DNA of 64,000 nucleotides from Peribacillus frigoritolerans (GCF_030676415.1 NZ_JAUUTW010000026.1:1-64000); one strand, 5' to 3'. Shown: positions 1-8,857, numbered from the stretch's first letter. Numbers and translations: made by a program. The notes: generated by a model from the sequence alone, not told the origin.

Positions 1-157
1 TCGAATACCTAAAAAAGAAAGGCTATACAATCGCTCCATCTGAACAACAAACTGCATAACCAGTTAAATAACGACATAGTACATTTACCCCCATCAAAAA
101 AATGAGAATATGGAGGGTTTATTTTAGTGTGGCTTTTTTACTGTTGTGTTTTCATAC
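1..157 (+). mobile_element. IS110-family element, right end (partial)
   Basis: Positions 3-59 encode the C-terminus of a transposase, ending ...GYTIAPSEQQTA and a TAA. About 95 nt of 3' sequence follow, and the same tail recurs at 15,000-15,127. The end falls at about 153-157, where it abuts the right half of an attC-like repeat, so the element appears to sit inside that repeat. The assignment to IS110 rests on the shared tail with the 14.8 kb remnant, which carries the recognisable IS110 C-terminal motif. Confidence 0.7.
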
Positions 158-204
158 AAAAAAGCTGCCTAAAGCTCTGATCTTCAGCTAACGCACCTGT
201 TAAG
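157..204 (-). repeat. attC-like site 1 (right half, cut by IS110)
   Basis: Contains the conserved CTTCAGCTAACGCACC segment followed by TGTTAAG. The left half is missing and replaced by the IS110 right end. It lies just after the stop of the 60-aa gene. Confidence 0.7.
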
Positions 205-218
205 CTTAAAAATCCGTT

Positions 219-401
219 TTATTTATCAATGTCTATGTCATCATCGAGAAAAGATTTTTTATCTTTAATTCCATACTTCTTTTCAAGTAATTCACCAATA
301 ATTGAGCTGTTAATACCTCTTCTGACTGCTGTTTCAATAACTATATAAAGAATAAATAACGAAATAATATAAAGAACAATAGATAAACCAATAGACTGCA
401 T
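219..401 (-). CDS. small membrane protein, 60 aa
   Basis: Unrecognised. It has one hydrophobic segment at about residues 5-24 and an acidic cytoplasmic-type tail ending DDDIDIDK. The ATG at 401 is preceded by an AGGGAGG ribosome site, so the start is secure. It is a single-gene module of the attC-like array, with repeat halves on both sides. No function can be assigned; it could be a regulator of a membrane process or one of the tiny proteins typical of cassette arrays. Confidence 0.7.
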   Translation of the reverse strand: MQSIGLSIVLYIISLFILYIVIETAVRRGINSSIIGELLEKKYGIKDKKSFLDDDIDIDK

Positions 402-416
402 TTAAAAAACCTCCCT

Positions 417-490
417 AACTACCTGCCCCGTTCATAAAGAAAAGACTGCCTTAAAGACAGCTCTGATCTTCAGCTAACACACCTTTAGTT
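417..490 (-). repeat. attC-like site 2
   Basis: AACTACC-TGCCCCGTT ... CTTCAGCTAACACACC-TTTAGTT. The central hairpin is type A, with arms built on CTG and CAG around CTTAAAG. It lies between two genes on the minus strand. Confidence 0.8.
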
Positions 491-499
491 GAATAAAAA

Positions 500-595
500 T
501 TATTTTGTTAAAAGCCAAATTACAAATAAAACAATAGTAATTATAGCCCAAAAAATAGCCTGTCTATTTTTCGAACCTCTTTTTTCTGTACTCAA
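500..595 (-). CDS. tiny membrane protein, 31 aa
   Basis: The open frame runs up to 733, but its upstream part overlaps attC-like site 3. The likely start is TTG at 595, preceded by AAGGAG with 9 nt spacing. This gives a basic N-terminus (STEKRGSKNRQ) and one membrane segment (residues 13-29). Function unknown. Its size and its place as a lone gene between two repeats make it a minimal cassette. Confidence 0.6.
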   Translation of the reverse strand: MSTEKRGSKNRQAIFWAIITIVLFVIWLLTK

Positions 596-645
596 ATAAT
601 CATCTCCTTGATATATTTTACCATAAAAATCCAATGTCTTTATGC

Positions 646-720
646 AACTATCCTGCCCCGTTAGTGCCATAAGAAAAAGGCTGCCTTGAGACAGCTTCGA
701 TCTTAAGCTAACGCACGTTG
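646..720 (-). repeat. attC-like site 3
   Basis: AACTATC-CTGCCCC-GTTAGTGCC ... TTAAGCTAACGCAC-GTTG. The right outer box is shortened. It begins 5 nt after the stop of the PhzF-like gene. Confidence 0.8.
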
Positions 721-725
721 AATGG

Positions 726-1634
726 CTATTCAAGTAATAACTCGGACTTAAATACGATTACAGCATTTCCCGCAATCCTTACTTCCTCTGGTTCCTGATT
801 ACAAATTTTCACTTGGACATCAATGATACCCGACCGTTTTATAGCTTCGCCCTGCACTGCTTTAAAACTGAATAAAGAATTATCATGTTTGACAAGTCCA
901 TGGTGTATTAAGTATGCGCCTAAAGGACCGTTCGCATTACCCGTAACAGGGTCTTCGTTAATACCAATTGCAGGAGCAAACATTCTTCCATGAATTAAAA
1001 TTTCCGAGTCGGGAGCATTCATCGTAAAAACATAGAAACCATTGCAATTAATTAATCCACTGACTTTTGTAAGTAGATCCATATCAGGGTTTAATTTGTG
1101 AAGAAGTTCCGAACTCTTAATTCCAATCATCACCTTGGAATGCCCGGTAGAAACGATTTGTACTGGACAATCTTCTAATAAATCTTTTTCACTAATATTG
1201 AGAGCCGTTAATATGTTTTCCAAAGCTACACCATCAATCACCGTTTCAAAACTAATACTACCCTGCGTCATTATAATTTTGTAATCATTATCTTCATTAA
1301 TCACATCGACTGGTAAAATGCCGGCACCGGTTTTATGATAAACTTTAACTGTATTTAAACTATTTTCAACTGCACGAGCATAGTGGGCCGCAATCGTCGC
1401 ATGTCCACAAATGGGAACCTCATGTGTAGGCGTAAAAAAACGAATATGTACATCAGATTCACTATTGGCTGATTTAAAGATAAATGCCGTTTCCGAATTG
1501 TTTAGCTCTCTTGCAATCCTCTGCATCTCACCCGAAGATAAACCATCTGCATTTGTAATTACACCAGCAGGATTACCCGATAATTTTTCTTTCGTAAATG
1601 AATCAATTTGATATAATCGGTACTTTCTTGGCAT
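726..1634 (-). CDS. PhzF-like isomerase/epimerase family protein
   Basis: A 302-aa protein with the PhzF/DapF-like two-domain fold. Visible family motifs are SGNPAGV near the N-terminus, the NNSETAF segment carrying the candidate catalytic Glu, the PICGHATIA loop, and EDPVTGNANGPLG in the C-terminal half. Characterised relatives isomerise small metabolites such as the phenazine precursor, but most homologues have no known substrate, and no phenazine genes are nearby. The ATG at 1634 follows AAGGGTGGG; a GTG at 1646 is possible but worse placed. It is a stand-alone module between attC-like sites 3 and 4. The family is very likely; the substrate is unknown. Confidence 0.9.
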   Translation of the reverse strand: MPRKYRLYQIDSFTKEKLSGNPAGVITNADGLSSGEMQRIARELNNSETAFIFKSANSESDVHIRFFTPTHEVPICGHATIAAHYARAVENSLNTVKVYHKTGAGILPVDVINEDNDYKIIMTQGSISFETVIDGVALENILTALNISEKDLLEDCPVQIVSTGHSKVMIGIKSSELLHKLNPDMDLLTKVSGLINCNGFYVFTMNAPDSEILIHGRMFAPAIGINEDPVTGNANGPLGAYLIHHGLVKHDNSLFSFKAVQGEAIKRSGIIDVQVKICNQEPEEVRIAGNAVIVFKSELLLE

Positions 1635-1702
1635 GTCATTTCCCACCCTTTAATATAGTGAATTTCCGGTCCTTTATACTTTCTATAATTCTTATTATAT
1701 TA

Positions 1703-1776
1703 AATTACCCCATTAGCTCCACAAGAAAAAGAGTGATTGTCACAGCTCTTTAAAGAACTAACGCACCCGTTTGTTT
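1703..1776 (-). repeat. attC-like site 4
   Basis: AATTACC-CCATTAGCTCC ... GAACTAACGCACCC-GTTTGTT. The central hairpin is of the AAAGAG...CTCTTT type, different from site 2 in sequence but equally paired. It is followed by the TAAG...TTCACAA tail shared by several copies. Confidence 0.75.
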
Positions 1777-1829
1777 AAGAACATCTTTTCACAAACTTAT
1801 TCATTTTTAGTGACTAATATATTAATTTC

Positions 1830-2348
1830 TCAACGACAGTCGTTTAAGTCTTTACTTATACAGGCTTGCTTCAACCTTTTAGTTTTCAGCAAATATTTAA
1901 TATCTGAGATATTATCATATGATAATTGAATGTGAAAATAATTAATATATTCTAAAACTGCAAAAATGCAAATAAATCCTGCAATTGACAATCCCAATAC
2001 TGGTAAAGAAGGATACCATTTAGAGAAATCAATAGCGAAAGCTAAGAGTGAAATCGCAATCAAGATTATATTGATTTTTTTCAAACGTCGTAACTGTTTA
2101 ACAGTTTGAATGGGAGTTATAGATGTATTTTCTTTTCTTAAACGATTCCATTTTTTATACCAATAAATGGTTCCTTGTAATAAAATAAATTCCAAAAGAA
2201 GAAATGATGTCCAAAAAGAAAACAATGAATATAATTGTATACTGGGAAATGCAAAGTTATAAAAATAACTTATAACAATAAAAACAATTATTGCGTTTCT
2301 TTCACCTTTATAAAGGTACGCAAGTCTTTTTTCTAATAATTTCTTCAC
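1830..2348 (-). CDS. integral membrane protein, 172 aa
   Basis: Not recognised. There are about four hydrophobic segments (residues 20-33, 37-60, 92-107, 112-132) in two pairs separated by a basic loop rich in K and R (about residues 63-92). The C-terminus is soluble and ends with a Cys-containing stretch. The start ATG at 2348 is preceded by a weak AAAGGTG. It is a single-gene module of the array. It could be a small transporter-like or immunity-like protein; nothing in the sequence decides this. Confidence 0.7.
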   Translation of the reverse strand: MKKLLEKRLAYLYKGERNAIIVFIVISYFYNFAFPSIQLYSLFSFWTSFLLLEFILLQGTIYWYKKWNRLRKENTSITPIQTVKQLRRLKKINIILIAISLLAFAIDFSKWYPSLPVLGLSIAGFICIFAVLEYINYFHIQLSYDNISDIKYLLKTKRLKQACISKDLNDCR

Positions 2349-2425
2349 AGAATCACCTTTATTTCTTTAGCTCTTTTAAACTCCAATATCCAGATTATAT
2401 TCTACCTTATATTGGAATTTTATGG

Positions 2426-2480
2426 AACTATTCTGCCCCTTTAGTTCCATAAGCGAATTTTTAAATTTCGCCCCGATATT
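2426..2480 (-). repeat. attC-like site 5 (short)
   Basis: AACTATT-CTGCCCC-TTTAGTTCC, then a central hairpin (arms around GCGAATTT and AAATTTCGC) unlike the other copies, then CCCCGATATT. The inner-right box is lost. Confidence 0.65.
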
Positions 2481-2486
2481 ATAAAT

Positions 2487-3479
2487 TTAAATCCATTTCT
2501 CTGTACAATACACTTTCTTCGCTGTGGCATCTAATTTTATTTTTTTTCCAATTGCTAATGGGTGCATTGGATGCGTATGACAACTATCAAATTCAGCTAA
2601 AATCGGAATATCTTTACCGTCAAGTTGCTCCAATAAAATATCAAGTGGTTTTCTTCCTGTGCCTAAATCATCAAATCGTTCATGTTTGCCTAAAATAATG
2701 CCTTCTACCTTGTCAAATACTCCATGTAGCTTTAACATCGCCAAATTTTTCTCAACAATTGACGCATTTTTTGTACAATCCTCAACCAGTAAAATATCTC
2801 CCTTTTTAATTTCAGGAAAATATTCTGTACCTATAAATCCGCACATCGCATTATTGTTCCCACCAATTAATCTACCTTCTGCAACACCTGATTGTCCTGT
2901 AACCCACTCATTTGAAAAAAGGGTTTTCTCTGTAGTTTTTTCAAGCCAGTTAACGGCTTCATCTGACCAAAATGCTGGTATCGGCACTTCATATGGCAGC
3001 GTTGATTCTTTTATATAATAATTTTCAAAATATGTATATGTATCGTTTACAAGAGGCTCAAATTCACCAAAAGACGGGATCAGAGCTGGTCCATAATAAG
3101 TTGAAATCCCTGTTTTTGCATATAAAGCTAAAAGAATAGCTGTTGCATCTGAATAACCGACAACTAGTTTTGGATTTTCCTTCAATGCTGCATAGTCAAT
3201 ATAAGGGAGCATACTATTGGAGTTTGCTCCACCAATCGTGGACATGACCATTTTAATTTCGGGATCACGCAATAATGCGTTTAATTCATCTGCACGTTCC
3301 TTCGGTGTACCTGAACGATATGTATCGGCCTTTCCTGTTAGTTTCCCTTCTACGATAATAAAACCTTTTGATTCTAAAAATTGTTTTGCCCGCACATAAC
3401 GCTTCTGAGCCGTTACAGTTGCAGGAGATGAAGGCGAATAAATACCTATCTTATCGCCTTTTCTAAGATGTTGTATCAT
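2487..3479 (-). CDS. S66-family LD-carboxypeptidase / MccF-like
   Basis: A 330-aa serine peptidase of family S66. Characterised members either trim L,D bonds in murein tetrapeptides or, as MccF, cleave the antibiotic microcin C and related aminoacyl-nucleotides in the cytoplasm. The catalytic triad is visible: Ser110 in GYSDATAI, Glu233 in LLVEDC, and a His at 301-303 in SCHTHPMHP. The ATG at 3479 follows an AGGAGGAGGAG stretch, an unusually strong ribosome site. There is no signal peptide, which fits a cytoplasmic detoxifying enzyme better than a wall enzyme. It is a lone gene in the cassette array, a context that favours resistance or immunity. MccF-like versus murein recycling is not resolved. 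Confidence 0.9.
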   Translation of the reverse strand: MIQHLRKGDKIGIYSPSSPATVTAQKRYVRAKQFLESKGFIIVEGKLTGKADTYRSGTPKERADELNALLRDPEIKMVMSTIGGANSNSMLPYIDYAALKENPKLVVGYSDATAILLALYAKTGISTYYGPALIPSFGEFEPLVNDTYTYFENYYIKESTLPYEVPIPAFWSDEAVNWLEKTTEKTLFSNEWVTGQSGVAEGRLIGGNNNAMCGFIGTEYFPEIKKGDILLVEDCTKNASIVEKNLAMLKLHGVFDKVEGIILGKHERFDDLGTGRKPLDILLEQLDGKDIPILAEFDSCHTHPMHPLAIGKKIKLDATAKKVYCTEKWI

Positions 3480-3612
3480 GTTATTGCTCCTCCTCCTCCT
3501 TATATTTTATTTATCTATTAACTTAACTGTCCAAAATATTAAATATTCGAAACTCGTAACATATATCATAATATGAAAATTCTTACTTTTATTGTACTTT
3601 TAATCTCAACAT

Positions 3613-3652
3613 AAAAACAGCTTGTGATTTTCCCAACCATCAAGCTGTTTTT
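3613..3652. terminator. rho-independent terminator, bidirectional
   Basis: A 12-bp arm AAAAACAGCTTG pairs with CAAGCTGTTTTT across a 16-nt loop. It lies between the S66 and MFS modules. Confidence 0.8.
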
Positions 3653-3752
3653 ATCTAACTTTATATAAATTATTAATCTTTTTTATAAACGTTACGATAT
3701 TAGGGATCGCCATATCAAAAAAGAAAATGGTACGTTTACCAACATTTTAGAT

Positions 3753-3797
3753 ACAAACTAACCTGTTTCTTGTATGTTAAGGAGCCGGTTAGTTTGT
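3753..3797 (-). repeat. perfect 11-bp inverted repeat with attC outer boxes
   Basis: ACAAACTAACC is repeated inverted as GGTTAGTTTGT with 23 nt between. The arms contain the outer boxes of the attC-like sites (AACTAAC and GTTAGTT) but the inner boxes are absent. It occupies the place of a cassette boundary, 110 nt after the MFS stop, and may be a divergent or collapsed site. Confidence 0.55.
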
Positions 3798-3906
3798 GTC
3801 GTTTTCTAGGGTATATAAATAGGAATTTAAAAGTTCTAGTGAAAGCTTTCTTGGGCATTTTATAAGTAACATCAAAACGTTTATATTTTTAAAACAACTT
3901 AGATGC

Positions 3907-5274
3907 TTAACTAACTTTTTGGGGTAATTTAAAAGCTGCCATTAAACTAAATAAGATTAATATTAGTTGAAGTCCAATGGATGTAGTTATACCTATATAG
4001 GATTCCCATCCAACAGCTTTACTTATAGCAATAAGTGCTCCACCTATACCAATCCCCACGGCCGGAGTAAAAGTATCAGCAATCTGTAAATCTGCCGATA
4101 CTTTTCCTTCAGCACCACTACTTGCAAATTCAAAAGCTATTGCACTACTAGTAGGGTTAGCTAAACCGATACCAAACCCCAATACGATTTGGCTTGTAAC
4201 AGCAATAATAATACTAGTAGTTGTACTAGATATCCATACTATAGGAATTACGGCACTAATGCCTAATACCATTAATCCAACACCAACTATTACACGTATT
4301 CTTCGCCCTTGACCGTGGTCTTTTTTATCAAATTTGGCTTGAAGCCATGCAGCAAGTGACCAACTAACTGAAGCAGATGCTACCACAAGTCCGGCTATGT
4401 CAACTGCAAATCCTTTTACGGATGTAAGCATTAGAACTATATATGTTTGTGTTCCCCAGTAGCAAGCCATAAATAAACCACGAGATGCAATGATTGCAGG
4501 TAAACCAGATCTTGATTTAAAAGTACCGGGGGGTAAAAGTGAACGTAATGGGAAAAATAATATAACAGACCCTATAATTGAAAGGGTAACTCCATTCATT
4601 TGGGGTAACCATCCTAGTCCTGTAATTAACATGCCTGTGCTTATAGTCAATACAATTGGTGATAAAAATTGACTTTTACGCTCAGTATTTCTTTTGGTGA
4701 TAACTTTTTTAAACGTAGGTATTGTCAAAATAGCAGAGACTAGTAAGATGGGTATAATGCCGCCAAACACAAATCTCCATGAAAGATGCTCCGCAATGAC
4801 TCCAGCGATATAAGGACCGATAAGTGCAGGTAAAACATATGCACTTGAAAAGGCAGCTAAAATTTGTGTACGGAGTGAATCTGGATAACGAATTGTAATA
4901 CTTGTATAAATACAGTTAATAAGTGCACCTGCTCCCAAGCCTTGCAATGCTCGAGCACCTATCATGATAAACATATTAGATGCAACCACTGCCCCAAAAA
5001 GGCCTAAACCAAATAATAGTAATGCGATAATAAACGGGAGGGTAGGACCATGTTGATCAACGTATTGTCCAGCTAAAATAGTTCCAATCAGTTGTGCTAG
5101 TAAATATGCGCTGAACACCCATCCATATAATTCCATTCCGCCTAATTCACTTGCTAAAAGTGGTGCAACAGTGGTAACAGCTAATCCCTCAAAAGCAACA
5201 GCTGTAATAGTAAGAATAATTCCTATAGTTAGAGTGAAATACTGAGGACTAAATATTCCCTTTCTGTGATTCAT
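3907..5274 (-). CDS. MFS multidrug-type efflux transporter
   Basis: About 455 aa with 12 or more hydrophobic segments, of the major facilitator superfamily, drug:H+ antiporter type. Family signs are the loop sequence GQYVDQHGP after TM2 and the GARALQGLGAGAL stretch that resembles the motif C region. The start ATG at 5274 has an ideal AGGAGG 10 nt upstream; the longer frame to 5370 lacks one. It most likely exports a toxic compound in exchange for protons; the substrate is unknown. It forms one module of the array. A candidate decayed small gene lies upstream at 5437-5625. Confidence 0.88.
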   Translation of the reverse strand: MNHRKGIFSPQYFTLTIGIILTITAVAFEGLAVTTVAPLLASELGGMELYGWVFSAYLLAQLIGTILAGQYVDQHGPTLPFIIALLLFGLGLFGAVVASNMFIMIGARALQGLGAGALINCIYTSITIRYPDSLRTQILAAFSSAYVLPALIGPYIAGVIAEHLSWRFVFGGIIPILLVSAILTIPTFKKVITKRNTERKSQFLSPIVLTISTGMLITGLGWLPQMNGVTLSIIGSVILFFPLRSLLPPGTFKSRSGLPAIIASRGLFMACYWGTQTYIVLMLTSVKGFAVDIAGLVVASASVSWSLAAWLQAKFDKKDHGQGRRIRVIVGVGLMVLGISAVIPIVWISSTTTSIIIAVTSQIVLGFGIGLANPTSSAIAFEFASSGAEGKVSADLQIADTFTPAVGIGIGGALIAISKAVGWESYIGITTSIGLQLILILFSLMAAFKLPQKVS

Positions 5275-5436
5275 GCTAGAATAACCTCCTAAAATAGTAC
5301 TCAAAAGTTGTTTTATATGTAATTGTCTAAACAACTTTATGAGAAAGAAATAATGCAAGAAAAATAACATGCACTATGAGCATTTACGTTTAAAGGAATA
5401 CTACATCCCAGTCAAACGGTGTTACATCTAATAAAT

Positions 5437-5625
5437 TTATTGTTTCAACGGTCCAATTGATAACACTTCTTCTTTTAATAACTCTTCGTTAACATCCCAT
5501 AAATCCTTCTTTAATAGATTTATAAAGATAGCTATACATATTATACCGAAAGCAATAATCCCTACTTTCTTTTTAGATTTTATACCTATACTCCACCTTA
5601 AACAGCAACCTTCCTAACGAAATTA
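5437..5625 (-). pseudogene. decayed small membrane-protein gene (candidate)
   Basis: In one frame an ATG opens MNNFVRKVAV and stops. One base off, a frame without a standard start continues as IGIKSKKKVGIIAFGIICIA, then NLLKKDLWDVNEELLKEE to a TAA at 5437. An AAGGTGGAG sits just before an ATA codon. The reading is either a frameshifted gene or a start at a rare codon. The membrane segment plus charged tail resembles the other tiny proteins in the array. Confidence 0.35.
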
Positions 5626-5674
5626 TTCATTTTATTATAACAATGATTTCCAAAATAAGTCTGAATTCTTATAG

Positions 5675-5702
5675 AACTAACCTGCCCCTTTAGTTTAAGT
5701 AC
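5675..5702 (-). repeat. attC-like site, collapsed form (first lspA module)
   Basis: AACTAAC-CTGCCCC fused directly to TTTAGTTTAAGTAC. The whole centre is missing, as if the two outer halves had been joined. An almost identical collapsed site follows the second lspA at 24,896. Confidence 0.7.
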
Positions 5703-5795
5703 ATTTCTTCACAATCTCACAATACACATTAGCATAATATATATCCAGTTTTGTTTAGAAGTCTTATTCAATTAAATGGCCCTATTCGATAAGAA

Positions 5796-5832
5796 AGAGC
5801 GCAATTCTTATTCCAGAAATGCGCCCTTTTGC
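5796..5832 (-). terminator. terminator after first lspA
   Basis: In gene orientation an imperfect hairpin begins GGGCGCATTT and ends GCGCTCTTTCTT. The same structure is at 25,013-25,048 after the second lspA. Confidence 0.6.
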
Positions 5833-5879
5833 TTAATAACAAAACTTATATGTTCTCAGCTTTTGATTTTGTCTTTAAT

Positions 5880-6353
5880 TTAAATTTGTTCATTCACGTT
5901 CTTCTTTTGTTTGTCTTCAAAAAGTATATGAATAAATAATAGAGAAACTCCAACACAAAGAGAGGAATCTGCTACGTTAAATATAGGAAATGGGTATGAC
6001 CCAATGTAAGTTTGTATGAAGTCCACAACTTCTTTATGGAAAATACGATCTACGAAATTCCCTATAGCCCCACCTAACATTAGTCCAAGAGCAATTCCTA
6101 TTAAACGCTGATTTCTTGCATACTTTTGGATATAAATCACAAGTCCGATTACTACGATAACGGTGATAACATAAAAGAACCACATCTGATTTTGAAGAAT
6201 TCCCCAAGCAGCACCTTGATTACGAGATGAAGTAATATACAAAACGTTTTCGATAACCGGAATACTTTCTCCAATCTCCAATTCTTTAACAATAAGCCAT
6301 TTTGTAAACTGATCAAGTGTAATGATAATAAGGGCGATAATATAGTAAAGCAC
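5880..6353 (-). CDS. lspA: lipoprotein signal peptidase (copy 1)
   Basis: A 157-aa type II signal peptidase that cleaves the signal peptide from prolipoproteins after diacylglyceryl transfer to the +1 Cys, in the cytoplasmic membrane. It has four membrane segments. The two catalytic aspartates are visible: Asp102 in GNFVDR and Asp129 in FNVADSS, and RNQGAAWG is the conserved periplasmic-side motif. Length is normal. It stands alone in the array, unlike chromosomal lspA, which sits with rluD and pyrR. A second copy at 25,098 differs at about five residues, including the flanking collapsed repeat and terminator, so the whole module was duplicated. Extra LspA could lower sensitivity to LspA inhibitors such as globomycin; that is inference. 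Confidence 0.95.
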   Translation of the reverse strand: MLYYIIALIIITLDQFTKWLIVKELEIGESIPVIENVLYITSSRNQGAAWGILQNQMWFFYVITVIVVIGLVIYIQKYARNQRLIGIALGLMLGGAIGNFVDRIFHKEVVDFIQTYIGSYPFPIFNVADSSLCVGVSLLFIHILFEDKQKKNVNEQI

Positions 6354-6442
6354 AAGCTTCCCCCAACTTTCCTAGAATATAACTTTGAACTATTACCTTA
6401 CTGCTATTACTTTACCATAAAAAACCAAATTATATTTTATTA

Positions 6443-6526
6443 AACTAATCTGCCCTGATAGTCACATAAAAAGAAAAATCTGCCTTAAAGACAGCTTTGA
6501 TCTTCAGCTAACGCACCACGTTAGAC
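6443..6526 (-). repeat. attC-like site 8
   Basis: AACTAAT-CTGCCCT-GATAGTCAC ... CTTCAGCTAACGCACCAC-GTTAG. Type A central hairpin. It is near-identical to the site at 25,659, which also lies upstream of an lspA copy. Confidence 0.8.
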
Positions 6527-6656
6527 ATAATGAACGAAAACGGCTCCCATCGCTTAACGTAGATTGCACTTGGTCATAATGTTACTACCAAAAATAAAAA
6601 GTCACAAAATTAACAACTAACGCAAAAACAACATTTTCATTAAAAATCTATTAAAA

Positions 6657-8354
6657 TTAAGATTTGTTTCTGTCTTTTTTGGTATTATTACTATCCCCAA
6701 AAACATCCCACTTTCGTCTCTCGGTAAAGTGGTGTGCCAAACTATTCGCATTATTTGTGATGCTTTGTGGATACCCAGTTATTTCAAGTAGTTTGATGGC
6801 GTTCCTCGATTTTGAAGGACCAGAATGAACTTTATAATCAAATTGAATTTCTCCATTTACGATTGATTCCCTAAAATGATAATTCGTGTACATATTTACA
6901 GCTATTTCTGTTAGCTCAATATCATGTGTTGCTAGTACATTCATTCCTTTATTTAATGAAAGCCATTCCATCATGGCTGCGGATGCTGCAATTCGTTCGA
7001 TTGTATTTGTACCCTTTAATATTTCATCAATAAAGGAGAGACATGGTTTTCCTTCCTTAATAAGGTCAATAATACGTTTAAGGGATTTTATCTCGGCAAT
7101 AAAATAACTATCACCATTTAACACGTTGTCTTGAATAGCCATTGATGTAACGATGTAACTCGGCCTCATAGTCCAATTTTCCGCAATGGCAGTATTAATT
7201 GTCTGGGCTAAAATTGCATTAATGGCGACCGCTTTAATGTATGTTGATTTCCCTGATGCATTAGAGCCTGTTACGAGCGTACACTTTTCGAGATTAGATG
7301 TGTTTGTAACCGCCTTTTCTATAAGTGGATGGGCCATATTCTCGAAAGACAGCTCTTCCTTATCAATGAAAGTAGGTGTGCAATATGTCCCCAGTGAATT
7401 GCGATAAAATGCTACCGCTATCGCTGCATCTAATTTCCCTATAAGCTTCCAGACTTCCCGATATTCTTTTTGATGTGTGGAAATTGTTTTAATGATATTA
7501 TTATATGAAATAAAATCCAATAAAAAGAGGATACGTAAGTATTCAAATAAAACTTCGAAATCCCCACCACTTCCACTACCAAACGAGGCTATCTTGTTAA
7601 AAGTTATGACTTTCTTGATAGGTTGAACAAATTCTTTAAGGCCGTTTGTATGTGTTAGTAATTTTGGATGCTTAAGAGAGGAAACACGCTTCCCTGCATT
7701 AATAATTGCTGCTACATATCTAACAGAAAAAAGATCATTTTCTAACCTCATTTTATTTCGATAATAAATGATTGCATTTAAGAAAAGTGACCCCAAAAGA
7801 CTTACAATTCCAAATTTAAGACTGAAAAACAACAAAAGAATTGAGGCAACTGGCAATAAAGAGAAAATAACATATAAATATGCATTTTTTATTTTATTAT
7901 CCTTAAGATCAAAGAAAAATGAAGAAGAATTTGTATAATTTTGTTTACCAAGGTTTGAAAGGATTAGAAGGACTTCTTCTCTTAATTCCTGATCCGCAGC
8001 AAATAATCTATAAAGTCCCTCATCATTTTGTTCTTCTGATGGATTAATATCCCTAAGCTGATTGAATAAGTATTCTGATCCAACAGTAGATTGTGTGTAA
8101 TTGAGCTTTTTGAAAACATCATCCATCGCCAAATCGTCCCAAGTTAGCTGATCTACACCGTCATAGTTCTTTGAGTTTTTTTTTCTATTTGACCAGTAAG
8201 ATGAAATCGAATTAAAATCTATGCTTAGTGAGATAAACTCAGCCGTATCCCATTCTTTTTGGATCTTTTTAATTATCTTTCTATTTTTCGTTAACAAATG
8301 ATAAACAATAACAGAAACTACAACAATTAACACAATTACAATTGGATTTGACAA
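6657..8354 (-). CDS. membrane-anchored MutS-like ATPase
   Basis: About 565 aa from a TTG at 8354 preceded by GGGAG; an ATG-initiated frame to 8387 lacks a site. It carries the ATPase domain of the MutS family: Walker A GSNASGKS (about residues 363-370), Walker B CLSFIDEILKGTN, and the ATHDIEL segment. The N-terminus is one membrane anchor, and two more hydrophobic segments lie at about 160-197. The mismatch-recognition domain of true MutS is absent. Such MutS-family membrane proteins are widespread in Bacillota but have no settled function. It is alone between attC-like sites, with about 285 nt upstream holding no gene. Confidence 0.85.
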   Translation of the reverse strand: MSNPIVIVLIVVVSVIVYHLLTKNRKIIKKIQKEWDTAEFISLSIDFNSISSYWSNRKKNSKNYDGVDQLTWDDLAMDDVFKKLNYTQSTVGSEYLFNQLRDINPSEEQNDEGLYRLFAADQELREEVLLILSNLGKQNYTNSSSFFFDLKDNKIKNAYLYVIFSLLPVASILLLFFSLKFGIVSLLGSLFLNAIIYYRNKMRLENDLFSVRYVAAIINAGKRVSSLKHPKLLTHTNGLKEFVQPIKKVITFNKIASFGSGSGGDFEVLFEYLRILFLLDFISYNNIIKTISTHQKEYREVWKLIGKLDAAIAVAFYRNSLGTYCTPTFIDKEELSFENMAHPLIEKAVTNTSNLEKCTLVTGSNASGKSTYIKAVAINAILAQTINTAIAENWTMRPSYIVTSMAIQDNVLNGDSYFIAEIKSLKRIIDLIKEGKPCLSFIDEILKGTNTIERIAASAAMMEWLSLNKGMNVLATHDIELTEIAVNMYTNYHFRESIVNGEIQFDYKVHSGPSKSRNAIKLLEITGYPQSITNNANSLAHHFTERRKWDVFGDSNNTKKDRNKS

Positions 8355-8638
8355 TAGAAACACTCCCGATATTCTACGAACCAGCAAATAGAATTAATAA
8401 AAACTAAAGCTATAAAAGTGATTATCAATACAAATGAAATCAAGCCCAATTATCTTTCATCAGATCAACATCTCTTTAATTTAAACTTGCTCTTTAATTT
8501 AATACGATTGGAGCATATAGAAGTTTCAATTTTAATAAAATTTACCAATTAAAATTAGTTAATAATTATTCCTGCCTATTGCAGATAAAAAGCAGACGTT
8601 TTTTGAAGATTACTTATGAACATCATACCTTCTTATTG

Positions 8639-8695
8639 TACTAACCTGCCCCGATAGTTCTATAAGGAAAAAAAACCAAGGATTGATTTAGGTTT
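8639..8695 (-). repeat. attC-like site 9 (right part diverged)
   Basis: ACTAACC-TGCCCC-GATAGTTC, then a central hairpin of its own (AAACC...GGTTT). The right boxes cannot be recognised. Confidence 0.65.
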
Positions 8696-8806
8696 ATTAT
8701 TTTTATATACGATTAAACTTTATTTAAAATGGAACATCCTTTTTTTATAAACGGTACGACTTTATTTTAAAACTATAACCAAGTACGTTAACACGTTTTC
8801 ATTAAT

Positions 8807-8844
8807 AAAAACTCCATCTCTTGAGATAAAAGAGATGGAGTTTT
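8807..8844 (-). terminator. terminator after methyltransferase
   Basis: Perfect 15-bp stem AAAACTCCATCTCTT / AAGAGATGGAGTTTT with a 7-nt loop, 14 nt from the stop codon. Confidence 0.85.
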
Positions 8845-8857
8845 ATCCATACTGAAT

